Of a stretch of DNA of 64,000 bases, positions 11,301 through 19,174 are shown piece by piece; positions within the stretch are counted from its first letter, which is position 1, and each line of letters starts with the position of its first letter. Position numbers and translations under genes: made by a program. The DNA is from Nitrospira sp. (GTDB taxonomy: Bacteria > Nitrospirota > Nitrospiria > Nitrospirales > Nitrospiraceae). The DNA is taken from assembly GCA_029194535.1 (NCBI GenBank), contig JARFXR010000003.1:208880-272879 (forward strand). The letters run 5' to 3'. A model generated the notes under the pieces. The model was not told the DNA's origin. It saw only the letters and a list, made by a program, of their open reading frames with translations, and made no database searches.

Positions 11301-13115
11301 GTCGGCGAGAAAGATCGATTGCGTACCGTCGGCGAAGACGAGACGCGGCCCCGCTTCCTCGTCGTTCGCCTGCCGCACGTAGGACGCCGGTCCGAATCCC
11401 TCCTCGGCCAGCGATGGATGCCAGCAGAGCACCTCGTCCTCCGTGATCATCACATCGGCGTGACCGTCGCCGGTCAAGTCGATAAACTTCAGATTGGGAT
11501 CGGACCAGTTCCGGTTTGGAATCGATTGAAAGGGCTTGAAGGTCTCCCATTGCTCATCCACCGTCCGCTCGTAGAAACCCTGCACGGGACCCTGAAGTGA
11601 GACAAGGTCGAGCTGCCCGTCACCCGCCAGATCGAGCAGCTGCTGTCCACCGGCACGAAGCGCCGCCAAGGATGGCTTGGAGGCCACGAGTTCGACCGGT
11701 GCAAGACGCACCTCCGTAATCTTCCCGCCGTTGACCTCGCGCTCCGTGGCGGGACTGAGATTGCGTTTGTAGAACCAGCCGGTGGCTTGCTCGGTGAGAA
11801 TACCCGACAGCCCCTCGCCGTCCAGATCCACCCATTGATAGTGACCGCCTTCCAGACCGCTCGGAAGGTTTTCCACGCTGGCCGGATCGACGTCACGAAT
11901 CGTCTCGCTCACTTCCGCCGCAGCATATTCAAAGGTGACGGGTGGGAACGAGCGCCGGTCGTACGTTCCCTCTTGGTTGCGCTGGTAGGCCACCTGCTCC
12001 ACGGATTCGATGAACGAGTACATGGGATTGCGAGAGTCGTCCGCCTGCTGTTCATGCGAGTAGGTGAAATTCGTGGAACGGACGAGACAATCGGCACCGA
12101 TGTCCTCGTCAGGGAAATGGTGAAACATGAGCACGCGCCGGCAAAGCCGATAGGTCCGCACTTCAAAGCCTGCGCGGTAGGTGGAGAACGGATCTTGCCG
12201 GCAATCCCACTTCTTGGGCTCCACCAGCGACTGAGGCCCGTCCCAATCATGTTCTCCGTAGTCGAACACGACTTCAAACAGCCATTGGGCTTGGTCCAGA
12301 TCCGGCTCGACGAGGCGAGAGCGCTGGTTCCCGTACTTGATGCGTTTGAGGTAGCGGTTCGTCCCGCGGATTGCCGTCGTCCGGTTTTTCTCGCGCGCCA
12401 GGCCGGACGCGATTCCATCCGAGTCGTCCGGTTTGTACGCGTACACGATGGCCTGGCCCTTGTCGTCAAGGCTTTCGCACATGAGCCACCTGAAAATATG
12501 GGAAGGGTCGGCTGGGTCGAAGATTCGGCTTTCGGGTGTTTTCCCATACCAGGTCGTAACGTTGTCCTTCGAAATCGAGCGCCAGAACACATCAGTGTCG
12601 TCGTCCTGATTCGTCCAACGCTCGATACGGGCAAAGAGGCCCTCGATACGAGGCCGATAGCGGCGAATGTCGTAGGTCACGGTCCCGATGGTTCTCGGCG
12701 GCACGGAATCAGGCGCCCAGGCATGGTCCTGCTCGATGAGAGACGGAACAAGATCCTCGGCGCCGGACAGGATGAACACATCGGAATCCTCCGCGTCCAC
12801 GTACCGAGGCAGACCTTTGTCGGTCTTTCTGGTGATGGAAGGAAGGGAAAGGCTCCACCCCAATCCAAAGGGTCCGTTCCCGCCTCCTGAATCGTAGGAC
12901 AGCATGAGTTGCGGCCCGAATCCGGCTCGGCCCGCACTGGTATAGATGGGAATCGTCAGCGACCCGGTCCCGGTAACGGGATTGACGCCGAACTTTTCGC
13001 CCATGCCGCGGATGGCACCCCCGCCTTTCGGCAGCGCGATCGCCGGCGGCGCAATCTGGAAGGAGTTTTCTCTCGGTTCTTTGCCTTGGTCTTCCGTTCT
13101 TGTCGCCTCGGGCAT
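5349..13115 (-). CDS. TcB-TcC fusion toxin (SpvB / RHS repeat protein)
   Basis: This 2588-aa protein starts at ATG 13115 with GAGG 8 nt upstream. Residues about 25-320 are an SpvB/TcaC N-terminal domain (LPKGGGAIRGMGEKF, LSYDSGGGNGPFGLGW). FG-GAP-like Asp-rich repeats (DLTGDGHAD, DMSGDGLID) follow at about 430-730, then TcdB middle regions and many RHS/YD repeats from about 1280 to 2250. The RHS core ends with LNYHGARYYAVWLGRW and a DPxGxxD-like aspartate segment (SADPFSLIDGENL, VDTSG). In TcC proteins the cocoon autocleaves here and releases a hypervariable toxin. The remaining 292 residues (about 2297-2588) are the variable tip and match no toxin I recognise. B and C are fused in one chain, as in some non-Photorhabdus systems. 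TcA follows 144 bp downstream. Confidence 0.95.
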   Translation of the reverse strand: MPEATRTEDQGKEPRENSFQIAPPAIALPKGGGAIRGMGEKFGVNPVTGTGSLTIPIYTSAGRAGFGPQLMLSYDSGGGNGPFGLGWSLSLPSITRKTDKGLPRYVDAEDSDVFILSGAEDLVPSLIEQDHAWAPDSVPPRTIGTVTYDIRRYRPRIEGLFARIERWTNQDDDTDVFWRSISKDNVTTWYGKTPESRIFDPADPSHIFRWLMCESLDDKGQAIVYAYKPDDSDGIASGLAREKNRTTAIRGTNRYLKRIKYGNQRSRLVEPDLDQAQWLFEVVFDYGEHDWDGPQSLVEPKKWDCRQDPFSTYRAGFEVRTYRLCRRVLMFHHFPDEDIGADCLVRSTNFTYSHEQQADDSRNPMYSFIESVEQVAYQRNQEGTYDRRSFPPVTFEYAAAEVSETIRDVDPASVENLPSGLEGGHYQWVDLDGEGLSGILTEQATGWFYKRNLSPATEREVNGGKITEVRLAPVELVASKPSLAALRAGGQQLLDLAGDGQLDLVSLQGPVQGFYERTVDEQWETFKPFQSIPNRNWSDPNLKFIDLTGDGHADVMITEDEVLCWHPSLAEEGFGPASYVRQANDEEAGPRLVFADGTQSIFLADMSGDGLIDLVRIRNGDICYWPNLGYGRFGAKVTMDQAPWFEAPDLFDPRRIRLADIDGSGTTDILYLSGQGVHLYFNQSGNGWAVRRSLKAFPPIDNLAGIMTADLLGNGTACLVWSSPLPGNARQPMRYVDLMGGRKPHVMIRTANNLGAETHIQYAPSTKFYVADRLAGRPWITKIPFPVHCVEKVTITDKWRRTTFSSTYSYHHGYFDGIEREFRGFGRVEQIDIEDYGIFADGNTDSPYITDAKDLYQPPVKTVTWFHTGAFLDRKTILTHFQDEYFPGWFEALRPGEANVFGGFQENKLPEPDLITQDLSAEEWREALRACKGMVLRREIYELDVDKLVGGAHEPVKLFSTAYHNCHVRRLQPRQGNPHAVFLVTESESITYHYEMDLTTDSVTPDPRISHTLKLRIDEFGNVQQTVVAVYPRFGRHRDASLPNGTEDLIAAVQQEPHLLYTERCYTSDAQGQDDYRLRLPCEVSRYVLTGITPLNGRYFTLGELRNYRLSPRHYQVDPVPGDIEVAEIPYHQVADGTSIQKRLVERLRTLFFERNLTTFLPLGELNSLALKYEDYKLALTDDLLDAVFGATLMQSARHDLDDPAVGGYISGQALSARFPNETTDGEYWIRSGTARFSNDAAEHFYLPERYVDPFGHVTTLLFDQTYDLFIKSSTDALGNTAAVESFDYRVLAPSVLKDMNDNLTEMRYDIRGLPAVMAMKGKGNQGDSLDGITPAVLNPSLDQISNYFQGAFDSTEVRRLLGNATARYVYHLGEERQGTQSVFAAHPPAAGTILRERHVAHLGRHEESRLQVAFEYSDGLGALLVKKSQAEPAEGSAVLRWIASGKTVLNNKGKPVKRYEPYFSTNEHRFDETEAEAEIGVTPIMYYDAMGRLIRTELPDGAFSRVEFSPWHVTSFDPCDTAYDPTGNAHSDWYKRRTDPGHRRFAEFNSAGDRRAADLVKAHALTPAQVMFDGVGREAVAVSHNTYVYPDNGPSGDERYVTFTKLDPEGKPLWIRDANRHLVMQYITPPKPTRWSEQPDETVPADAVPCYDVAGNLLHQHSMDAGDRWTLNDAAGEPLYAWDLNGRRESDGTVVVENRVFQTKYDALHRPSERWLTINGGAPQLIERFVYGETSANAKQDNVRGRLREHFDQSGRKTAEAYDFKGNVLTATRQLAGKYREPVIGWQPGSPTAVLDPQSFVQQTEYDALNRITRLYNWHRGTGGPVAVYEPTYHERGTLQREELVIRGLKTADGYQEPAQSRRTAVIAGVTYNARGQRERIEYGNGTTTRYEYDPETFRLAQLRTTRPAYDPTFPSRRSQFKNDRVLQNLFYTYDPMGNLTEVEDDAYEPAFFANQQVDPRSRYVYDALYRLIAATARQNGALRGVPADSEPGAVGLSFPIQLGDPNALSVYRQIYRYDAVGNIERLRHEAGLGSWTRDYAYAFEDPAQPASNRLWQTWEGGDRTQAVSYTYDAHGSMQNLINVTPAQYIRWDYRDMIRELDLGGGGRAYYNYDSGKQRSRKVIESRTGTKQWERMDFGGFELYRRYVAGNVVEEIETHHVMDGSRRIMLVEDVLWTDHPRIPEGPLYRYQYGNHLGSACLELNDASEVISYEEYHPYGTSAYRATNGALEVPAKRYRYTGMERDEESGLNYHGARYYAVWLGRWVSADPFSLIDGENLIGYALANPIGRVDTSGLASTEEVTEFDSDKLVEQFSALPNVTPDWIDAYEKFNETVKNNLLKEPTPTTAREKSMDVDIENEAHDRAVVTIVNAAIDAASALVKAKGIEVSEHDLLKMALQMVVYPYRTSHDLTENVILRDVDHFLTGRIQAWRDFAPRTPLFDVATLGKGATNDPGIILLGNYAAIVYDERKRQSFRVHPKPDEKHARNSMDQDSKPASAPGGRFWAYLGGELLKTRDHPSESADASKLKISYEDVKGARSTWPTMKAAFELSYGLAKQEAARTIQQVNDTIEELGDTLRFIGERMHD

Positions 13116-13175
13116 CTCTGCGTCCTCAGCCGGTGCACGGCGCGGACGCCAACGTGCCTGAAACCCACGAACGAG

Positions 13176-13316
13176 TCAATGGCGGGAGCTTCGATGGGCT
13201 TGGATCTCGGCTGCGGCTCGCAATCCGCTCTCGATCGCACCATTCATATGGCCTTGCCATCGCAGACTGGTATGCTCACCGGCAAAGAACAGACGGCGGC
13301 GCGGGCGCGCTCGACT
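13176..13316 (-). pseudogene. Flavin monoamine oxidase, C-terminal remnant
   Basis: Reading the minus strand from about 13316 to the TGA at 13176-13178 gives a peptide with RRLFFAGEHTSLRWQGHMNG followed by AIESGLRAAAEI. This is the conserved FAD-contacting C-terminal motif of flavin amine oxidases (FAGEHTS...GYMNGAxxSGxRAA). No start codon or upstream domain exists. The cupredoxin gene ends at 13330, immediately upstream, so about 400 N-terminal residues of a normal enzyme are missing. I read it as the scar of a deletion between an amine oxidase gene and this locus. Confidence 0.75.
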
Positions 13317-13329
13317 TGCCATCCCGCCG

Positions 13330-14184
13330 TCATTCCACAGTGAATTCGGTCGTCATGCCGTGAAGGAAATGGGGCCGTCCAGCGACCGGATCCGGGACAA
13401 AGCAGATGAGCCCGTATCGTCCCCTCTCGAATTGCCCCGTGAAGAACACGCGCTCCCCTTTTTCAATGGCAGTAATGCCGCTCACCAATTCGCCCCGAGG
13501 CGGACCAGAGGCGCCCGGTTCGAATGAAGCGATGACATCTTTGACGGTCGCGCCGGGGGCCAACTTCACAACGACGAGCTCATGAGGTTGCCTGCCGTGA
13601 TTCGTGACCTCGATGGTCTGCAAGCCGGCTTCCACTTGCTTCGAGAGCACGAACTGATAGTCGAGCTGCGTCACGGTCACTGACGGGTTGGGCTGCGAAA
13701 CCTTCGTCGCCTTCCCTCCCCGGACGGACAGCGCTTTCTGCATTCCGAGCGCGACATGGGGCACACCGTTTTTATCCGGAATCCAGCACATGATCACATA
13801 GTCCCCTTCCGTCAGATTGACCGTGGCAGATGCCAGGCTGCCGGGCAGGTGCGCATTCGGGCCACCGGCATAGTGCACCCATCCAGGCAGCTTGCTTGGA
13901 TCGGCAGCGATGGCCGCGCGGAAATCGGCTGCGGACTTGCCTTGCATCAGTTTCAAGAACTGGACGTGGTGCAGGTCCCGGCCTTCGTTCACGATACGCA
14001 CGGTCGTGCGACCGGCCGGAATACTGTCTGGCCCCCTGAAGCCATAATCGTGGGCCACAAATACCACCGCGGTCTCTGTGCCGCGCAGTTCCGCTGCACC
14101 AGGACGGTCGCCCGACCAAGCCGGCGTTGCCCCCACCGCAATCAACACGCACACCAGAGAACCGTATAATAGTGGGTATCGCAT
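13330..14184 (-). CDS. Exported two-domain cupredoxin-like protein
   Basis: The start is taken as ATG 14184 because an AGGAGG lies 5 nt upstream; an in-frame ATG at 14220 has no such site. The 284-aa product begins with a signal peptide (MRYPLLYGSLVCVLIAVGATPAWS). Two cupredoxin-like beta domains follow. Each carries a possible type-1 copper ligand set: His in LHHVQF, then Cys-His-Met in CWIPDKNGVPHVALGM for domain 1; His in QPHELVV, then CFVPDPVAGRPHFLHGM for domain 2. The protein probably acts in the periplasm in electron transfer or copper handling. It is divergent from the FMN-binding gene pair at 14331, with 146 bp between them. The fold call is good; the partner is unknown. Confidence 0.75.
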   Translation of the reverse strand: MRYPLLYGSLVCVLIAVGATPAWSGDRPGAAELRGTETAVVFVAHDYGFRGPDSIPAGRTTVRIVNEGRDLHHVQFLKLMQGKSAADFRAAIAADPSKLPGWVHYAGGPNAHLPGSLASATVNLTEGDYVIMCWIPDKNGVPHVALGMQKALSVRGGKATKVSQPNPSVTVTQLDYQFVLSKQVEAGLQTIEVTNHGRQPHELVVVKLAPGATVKDVIASFEPGASGPPRGELVSGITAIEKGERVFFTGQFERGRYGLICFVPDPVAGRPHFLHGMTTEFTVE

Positions 14185-14330
14185 GGGATCCTCCTTCTGT
14201 TCGACGTGCCGGGATGGCACTCCTTCATCTCAACCGATGTGACGGGACCCTAGCATGGGAATCGACGACAGGGTTCCTAAAACTATGCTAAGGTTCGCCT
14301 AAATCTTTCCTAACGGGCCGCCTCGATCTC

Positions 14331-14792
14331 ATGATTTCCGACTCGATCGCGCAACTCCTCCAAACGGGCGTTTCGGTCATGGTCGGCACGCGCGATGCGT
14401 CTCTCATGCCGGAATGCACGCGCGCGTGGGGTATTCAGGTCGGGTCTGACCGCGACACCGTGACGATCTTTCTCTCCGAGTCCTTCGCCGGCAAGACCAT
14501 CGACAACCTGCGAGCAAACGGGTTGATTGCAGTCACCTGCACTCGCCCAACCGACCACATCACTTGCCAACTGAAGGGTCGGCTGCGGAGTATCAAGCCG
14601 GTAAGGCCGACTGGGCGAGATGTGAGCATGAAGTGGCACCGGGAATTCATGGCGGAGCTAATAGCCATCGGCGTGCCGTCCCGATTGGGTGAAGCCTGGA
14701 TCATCGAACCGACGGTCGCCGTGGAAATTACCGTGACCGATGTCTTCGACCAAACGCCGGGGCCTGGTGCGGGAAAGAAATTGAGGCAATGA
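14331..14792 (+). CDS. Pyridoxamine 5'-phosphate oxidase-like FMN split-barrel protein
   Basis: This 153-aa protein has the sequence style of the FMN-binding split barrel (GTRDASLMPECTRAWGIQV, TCTRPTDHITCQLKG). The family uses FMN, F420 or haem; which cofactor is bound here cannot be seen. Its TGA overlaps the ATG of the next gene (ATGA, 14789-14792), so the two are translationally coupled and probably form one functional unit. The 146-bp divergent region with the cupredoxin gene contains three short CCTAA repeats (14274-14313) that could be an operator. No enzymatic substrate can be inferred. Confidence 0.75.
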   Translation: MISDSIAQLLQTGVSVMVGTRDASLMPECTRAWGIQVGSDRDTVTIFLSESFAGKTIDNLRANGLIAVTCTRPTDHITCQLKGRLRSIKPVRPTGRDVSMKWHREFMAELIAIGVPSRLGEAWIIEPTVAVEITVTDVFDQTPGPGAGKKLRQ

Positions 14793-16174
14793 AAACCACA
14801 TCGCTGCAACTCGAGGATCTCTGGCCGTGCTTTCAAGGCATCGTCCCCGCAGCCTTGAGTACCTGCGCGGCCGACGGCACACCGAACATCACCTTTATCA
14901 GCCAGGTCTACTACGTTGACGAGAAGCACGTGGCGATCTCGTTCCAGTTCTTCAACAAGACCCATCGGAACATCCGTGAAAATCCATTTGGGTGCGTGAT
15001 CGCCCTCGACCCACGAACCTTGCACGCCTATCGTTTTCGGCTCCGCTTCGATCATTCTGAATCCACCGGACCGTTGTTCGAATCGATGTCGCTGCAACTC
15101 CAAGCCGTGGCATCGTACTCGGGAATGAGTGAGGTCTTTCGCCTTCTCGCAGCCGATGTGTACGAGGTGTGCTCCGTCGAACGCTTGGAGGGCTTCACGC
15201 GACTGCCCGCCCCACCACCATCCGAACGTTCGTCTCGGCTCTTTGTCGATCCCGGCCTGGTCTCACTGCGGCTTGTAGCCGAACGGCTGAATAAGGCACA
15301 GCTGCTCGATGAAATCCTTCAGGTCACGTTGCAGCTTCTTGAGGAGCGGTTCGGATTCCAGTACTCGATGATCCTCTTCGCGGATGAGCAGAATGCGAAG
15401 CTGTTGACCATTGCCAGCCGAGGCTATGCCGAGAACGGAGCCGGATCGGAAGTGGGAATGGGTGAGGGGCTGATCGGGATGGTCGGGCGTGCCCGCCGAA
15501 CCCTCTATATCTCGGCCATGGATCACGGCTTGCGATACGCGCGTGCCGTGCGGGACCGCGTCGAATCTTTGGGAAAGACGGAGGCCATCGCGCGGGAGAT
15601 CCCGCTCCCCGGCCTGCCGGACGCGGCCAGCCAGATCGCCGTGCCGTTGGTCACCCGCGGACGCTTGGTCGGCGTCCTGGCAGTTGAGAGTAAGGATCCG
15701 CTTGCGTTCCTTCCGCTCGAGAACTCGCTGCTCACCACCATCGGCGCGCATCTTGCGACCGCGATCGACCAACTCAGTCGCGACCAGGACGACGCGCCGG
15801 TGAATCAAGTGACGCATGAACCGTCGACTACCGCGTCTTGTTCAACGGCAGCGCACCGCTTCGTCTATTTCCAGAAGGACGACTGCATCTTCGTCGACGG
15901 CGACTATCTCATCCGCAATGTCCCGGCCAGGATTCTGTGGCGCTTGCTGAGGCAATACCGAGACGAAGGGCGAGTCGAATTCACGAATCGCGAGTTGCGA
16001 ATGGACGCCTGGTTGGGACTCCCGGAGCTGAAGGACAATCTCGAAACACGTCTGATCCTGCTTCGCCGACGGCTGGAACAAAAATGCCCGGACGTCAGGC
16101 TCGTCCATCGAGGCCGGGGTCGCTTTGCGCTGGAGACAGATGCCGCCATCGCCTTGGTGGAAAAAGAAGGCTGA
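14789..16174 (+). CDS. PNPOx-like / GAF / winged-helix-like sensor protein
   Basis: The 461-aa protein has three parts. Residues about 1-150 are a second split-barrel (PNPOx-like) domain (STCAADGTPNITFISQVYYV). Residues about 160-325 are a GAF domain (LQLLEERFGFQYSMILFADE, GLIGMVGRARRTLYISAMDH, IAVPLVTRGRLVGVLAVESK). Residues about 355-461 end in a compact Arg-rich helical segment (ILWRLLRQYRDEGRVEFTNR, RRRLEQKCPDVRLVHRGRGR) that resembles a winged-helix DNA-binding module. The start overlaps the stop of the upstream split-barrel gene. The architecture suggests a flavin or redox sensor with a regulatory output, possibly for this locus; that role is inference. Confidence 0.75.
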   Translation: MKTTSLQLEDLWPCFQGIVPAALSTCAADGTPNITFISQVYYVDEKHVAISFQFFNKTHRNIRENPFGCVIALDPRTLHAYRFRLRFDHSESTGPLFESMSLQLQAVASYSGMSEVFRLLAADVYEVCSVERLEGFTRLPAPPPSERSSRLFVDPGLVSLRLVAERLNKAQLLDEILQVTLQLLEERFGFQYSMILFADEQNAKLLTIASRGYAENGAGSEVGMGEGLIGMVGRARRTLYISAMDHGLRYARAVRDRVESLGKTEAIAREIPLPGLPDAASQIAVPLVTRGRLVGVLAVESKDPLAFLPLENSLLTTIGAHLATAIDQLSRDQDDAPVNQVTHEPSTTASCSTAAHRFVYFQKDDCIFVDGDYLIRNVPARILWRLLRQYRDEGRVEFTNRELRMDAWLGLPELKDNLETRLILLRRRLEQKCPDVRLVHRGRGRFALETDAAIALVEKEG

Positions 16175-16320
16175 CGCCTTTTCGCCGCTTGCCCGAAGTT
16201 TCTCCCGATCGAGATCGCCGTTCGAAAACCGACTCTGTCCGTCGACACCGATTTTTTTCAACAACTCACCTGCCGGCGCCGTCAATCGTGTTAACATGGG
16301 GACGTTCGGCACAGGACCCG

Positions 16321-16326
16321 TATAAT
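16321..16326 (+). promoter_or_regulatory. Candidate -10 box for the outer-membrane protein gene
   Basis: A perfect TATAAT lies 47 nt before the proposed TTG start at 16373. No good -35 is seen 16-18 nt upstream; TTAACA at 16291 is 24 nt away, which is too far. The promoter assignment is therefore tentative. Confidence 0.4.
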
Positions 16327-16372
16327 AGGGTCGATCCCGCAGTATGATTTGAACGTCAATGAAGGCTGTTTA

Positions 16373-17059
16373 TTGAAAACGATCGTGTCGCGACGCTTCG
16401 TTGCAGCAGTGCTCTGTCTCGGTGTCGTCGTCTCTCTCAGCGTACCCCCCGCCCGGGGCGAATGGTATGTGGTCGGCCAGACCGGGGTCATCCTGCCGGG
16501 CAGTCTGTCCAATGCCACCGTAAACAGCCCCACCCTCGCAGGCGGCGTGACCGATGCTCGAGTCGCGGATATCGATCTCGAGAAAGCCTCTCTGTTCTAT
16601 GGGGCCAAGGTCGGTTTCTTCTTCCCCAAACGCGAGTGGTTCGGGCTGGAAACGGAAGCCTTTTCGTCGCAGTTGAACATCAAGCAACAGACCGTCGTGG
16701 GCGGCGTGCCTGGAACGGTCTTCGCAGAGACGATGCCCGGCTCTCACATGCAGCTGACGACCTGGGCCATCAACGCGATTGTGCGCAGCCCTTCCTTGGT
16801 CGCGGAACTCGAACCCTACGGCGGAATCGGGCCGGCCCTGTTCTTTTCGACCAGCGGCGACACCAACGTCAGTGTCGGAGTCAACCTTATCGCCGGAGCC
16901 CGCTATTTTGTGATGCCGCACCTGGCGCTCTTCGGAGAGTTCAAGTACAACCGGGCGACACTCCGAACCGAGAGCATCCAGGGAGACTATTCAGCTCAAA
17001 TCTTCGTCTTCGGACTCTCGCTACACTTCGACCGCCCACTGCCTGCGTCGAGCCATTGA
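16373..17059 (+). CDS. Outer-membrane beta-barrel protein
   Basis: I chose the TTG at 16373 because GAAGG sits 7 nt upstream and the product then opens with a clean signal peptide (MKTIVSRRF, hydrophobic core, cleavage after PPARG). An in-frame TTG at 16349 is possible. The 228-aa product has alternating beta-strand patterns, FFFPKREWFGLETEAFSSQ, FGEFKYNRATL and a late aromatic strand (FVFGLSLHF), typical of small eight-stranded OmpA/OmpW-like barrels. It probably sits in the outer membrane. No substrate or partner is evident; the gene stands alone. Confidence 0.7.
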   Translation: MKTIVSRRFVAAVLCLGVVVSLSVPPARGEWYVVGQTGVILPGSLSNATVNSPTLAGGVTDARVADIDLEKASLFYGAKVGFFFPKREWFGLETEAFSSQLNIKQQTVVGGVPGTVFAETMPGSHMQLTTWAINAIVRSPSLVAELEPYGGIGPALFFSTSGDTNVSVGVNLIAGARYFVMPHLALFGEFKYNRATLRTESIQGDYSAQIFVFGLSLHFDRPLPASSH

Positions 17060-17181
17060 GTTACCTCACTGCCCTCCCCGCCTGACGCTCGGCTTGACAG
17101 GCTGCCGCTCAGAGCCTAGCCTTTGTCCTCTCGAAGTAAGTGCGTTCGCTCCCCGTCACGCGCAACGACAAGAGGTGACGC

Positions 17182-17646
17182 ATGAGGTCCTATCGAGGTC
17201 TGTTCAATGCTTTCCTGTGCACAATCCTCAGCGCCGCAGTCCTGATTGCCGAGACCGTTCACGCAGGGAGCAATTTGGTGACGAAGCCGAGCCATTACTC
17301 CGTCGCTGAGACCATGGACCGGATCGAGCGGGCTGTCACGGCCAAGGGGATGAAGGTGTTCGCTCGGATCGACCACGGCGGAGAGGCGAAGAACGTCGGT
17401 CTCACGATGCAACCGACCCAAGTGCTCATCTTCGGCAACCCGAAGGGAGGGACGGCATTGATGACGGCACGACCAACCGCCGCCATCGATCTTCCGATGA
17501 AAGCGCTGGCTTGGGAGGATGCGGAGGGGAAGGTCTGGCTCAGCTACAACTCACCAGAGCTGTTCCAGGAACGGCACGGCGTGCCGGTTGAACTGACCTC
17601 CAAACTCAATTCAGTGGGCACGCTCCTGGAGCAGGCGGTGGAGTAA
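17182..17646 (+). CDS. Exported DUF302 domain protein
   Basis: The 154-aa protein has AGAGGTG 4 nt before the ATG and a signal peptide ending near VHAGS. The mature part is a DUF302 domain: SVAETMDRIERAVTAKGMKV, then FARIDHGGEAKNVGL, then QVLIFGNPKGGTALM. The family is widespread and probably binds small molecules or thiols; its biochemical role is not established. The length is typical for a secreted single-domain member. It is monocistronic. Confidence 0.85.
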   Translation: MRSYRGLFNAFLCTILSAAVLIAETVHAGSNLVTKPSHYSVAETMDRIERAVTAKGMKVFARIDHGGEAKNVGLTMQPTQVLIFGNPKGGTALMTARPTAAIDLPMKALAWEDAEGKVWLSYNSPELFQERHGVPVELTSKLNSVGTLLEQAVE

Positions 17647-17784
17647 CGATCACCTCGCTTACTTCATGTGTTTACCGAAGAAGGCGAGGACCTTTTCCGG
17701 ATGCCTTCTGAAGTAGGTGCGACGGCGCGCCGATCTCGTTCGACGATCAGAAGCTCGCGCAGATTCAACGATCGGACCTCCGCT

Positions 17785-18084
17785 TCACGAAAAAATAGGT
17801 CGCTTGCGGGGGCTTCGCTGGTCCGGCTTCCAGCGGCAGATGACGCCATTATCTCCAGAACCGCCGCCGACGTTGCACGCCCAGGGCGTTTGCGCCGTGG
17901 CATTGGGGAAGGCCACGCCGAACACCGCACTACCCTGATTGACCGGGAAATCGCACGGCTTGCTGTCCCTGTTCAGCCCGCCGTATTGGCTCGCATATCC
18001 GTAGATCGTCGGCAACTCGCTGCACAGGGGAATGGGACCGGCCGGCCCGGCAGCGCCGGCTCGATCATGGATACAGGTTATGGA
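17785..18084 (-). pseudogene. Possible fragment of an exported collagen-like/tail-type protein
   Basis: Between a TAG at 18085 and a TGA at 17785 the minus frame reads through RAGAAGPAGPIPLC, then a Gly/Asn/Cys-rich stretch (YGYASQYGGLN, ACNVGGGSGDNGVICRW). The collagen-like GxxGPxGP and spaced Cys look protein-like rather than random, but no ATG or ribosome site precedes it. Directly to its left (17656-17712, minus) another frame ends HPEKVLAFFGKHMK, like the tail of an alpha/beta hydrolase. Both may be decayed ends; neither is certain. Confidence 0.3.
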
Positions 18085-18325
18085 CTAGGCCTGAACACCT
18101 AAGCAGGCAGAACATCTACCAGACAGGGCGAGCCCGCTTCAAACCACTGCGATTGTCGCGACCTTCCTCACAGTCACGATGCGTAGGAAGCGATCTCTCT
18201 CAGCCGTTGCTGTTCCGTGAACCAAACATACCCGTTCCGCCCGTACGAAAACCGCTGTTTATTTTGACCTCCCGTCCTTTGCAGCCTATTCTCGTGAAGA
18301 GGTTGAATAAGCCCGGAGGTGGAAT
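18085..18325. other. Intergenic, no feature seen
   Basis: I see no coding signal, RNA or strong repeat here. GGAGG at 18316-18320 belongs to the lipoprotein gene that starts at 18326. Confidence 0.5.
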
Positions 18326-19048
18326 GTGAAAGCTCTTCTCATAGCATGGCTGGCGGTGCTGTTGACCGGCTGTACGGCCAGTCAGGGCTTCGACCGCGGT
18401 CCCCTGAGGAACTCGTTAGGTCAGGTCACCACGGACCAAGACATTCAGGACATCTTGGCCCTCAAGCCACAGCTTCCCGCACCGTTCAAGCTTGGGGTGT
18501 ACCTCAATAGCAATAGCTCGCATTACAACAGGCGATTCTGGACCGATGAAGAGAAGAATGATCTGCTGACCTATGGCCACCAGCTCAAGGAGGCAGGAGT
18601 CGTCTCGGACATCTACCTGATCTCCGAAGAAGCCGTTCCAGGCCATCACAGTTCTGGTTCTGTCCACACGTCCGACCGAGATCACCTTCGAGACCTTCGG
18701 TTGGGAGCCGCCCGTTATGGCGCAGATGCCCTTCTCGTGATCAGCGATGTGTCATCCGTTGACCGCTACAACAACCCTTCCGCCCTACTCTATTGGACCA
18801 TTGTCGGGGCGTATCTCGTGCCCGGCACCCACAGCGATGCCCTCGTGATGATGCGCTCGTCTCTGTGGGATGTTCGTAACGGCTACCTGTATGCCACGCA
18901 GGACGCAGAAGGCATGGGAAAGAGAGTCGGGCCGGCGTTCGTCACGGAGGATGTCGATTCCGTCTATGCGGCCAAGAAAATGGCGATCGCCGAGTTAGGG
19001 AAAAAGCTGACGGATCGCCTCATCCAACTGAATGCACAGATGCACTGA
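18326..19048 (+). CDS. Lipoprotein of unknown function
   Basis: The gene starts at GTG 18326 with GGAGGTG upstream. The product (240 aa) has a lipoprotein signal with lipobox LLTG-C at residues about 13-17, so it should be anchored to a membrane on the periplasmic side. The mature part is alpha/beta in style (LGVYLNSNSSHYNRRFW, DLRLGAARYGADALLVISDV, AYLVPGTHSDALVMM). The GADALLV segment resembles small lipoproteins that share a Rossmann-like strand, but I cannot name the family. No operon partner is seen; the next gene is convergent. Confidence 0.7.
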   Translation: MKALLIAWLAVLLTGCTASQGFDRGPLRNSLGQVTTDQDIQDILALKPQLPAPFKLGVYLNSNSSHYNRRFWTDEEKNDLLTYGHQLKEAGVVSDIYLISEEAVPGHHSSGSVHTSDRDHLRDLRLGAARYGADALLVISDVSSVDRYNNPSALLYWTIVGAYLVPGTHSDALVMMRSSLWDVRNGYLYATQDAEGMGKRVGPAFVTEDVDSVYAAKKMAIAELGKKLTDRLIQLNAQMH

Positions 19049-19174
19049 GCGTATCGCGAAACGTCTTGTGTCGTAGCATATCCCGCAGGTAACCGTCCCC
19101 ACTTCAGCCCTACGCAGCAATCCCCGCCTCGTGTCGCACTCCGCGTGATGGGGCGAACCAGGTTCGCCGCGTGA

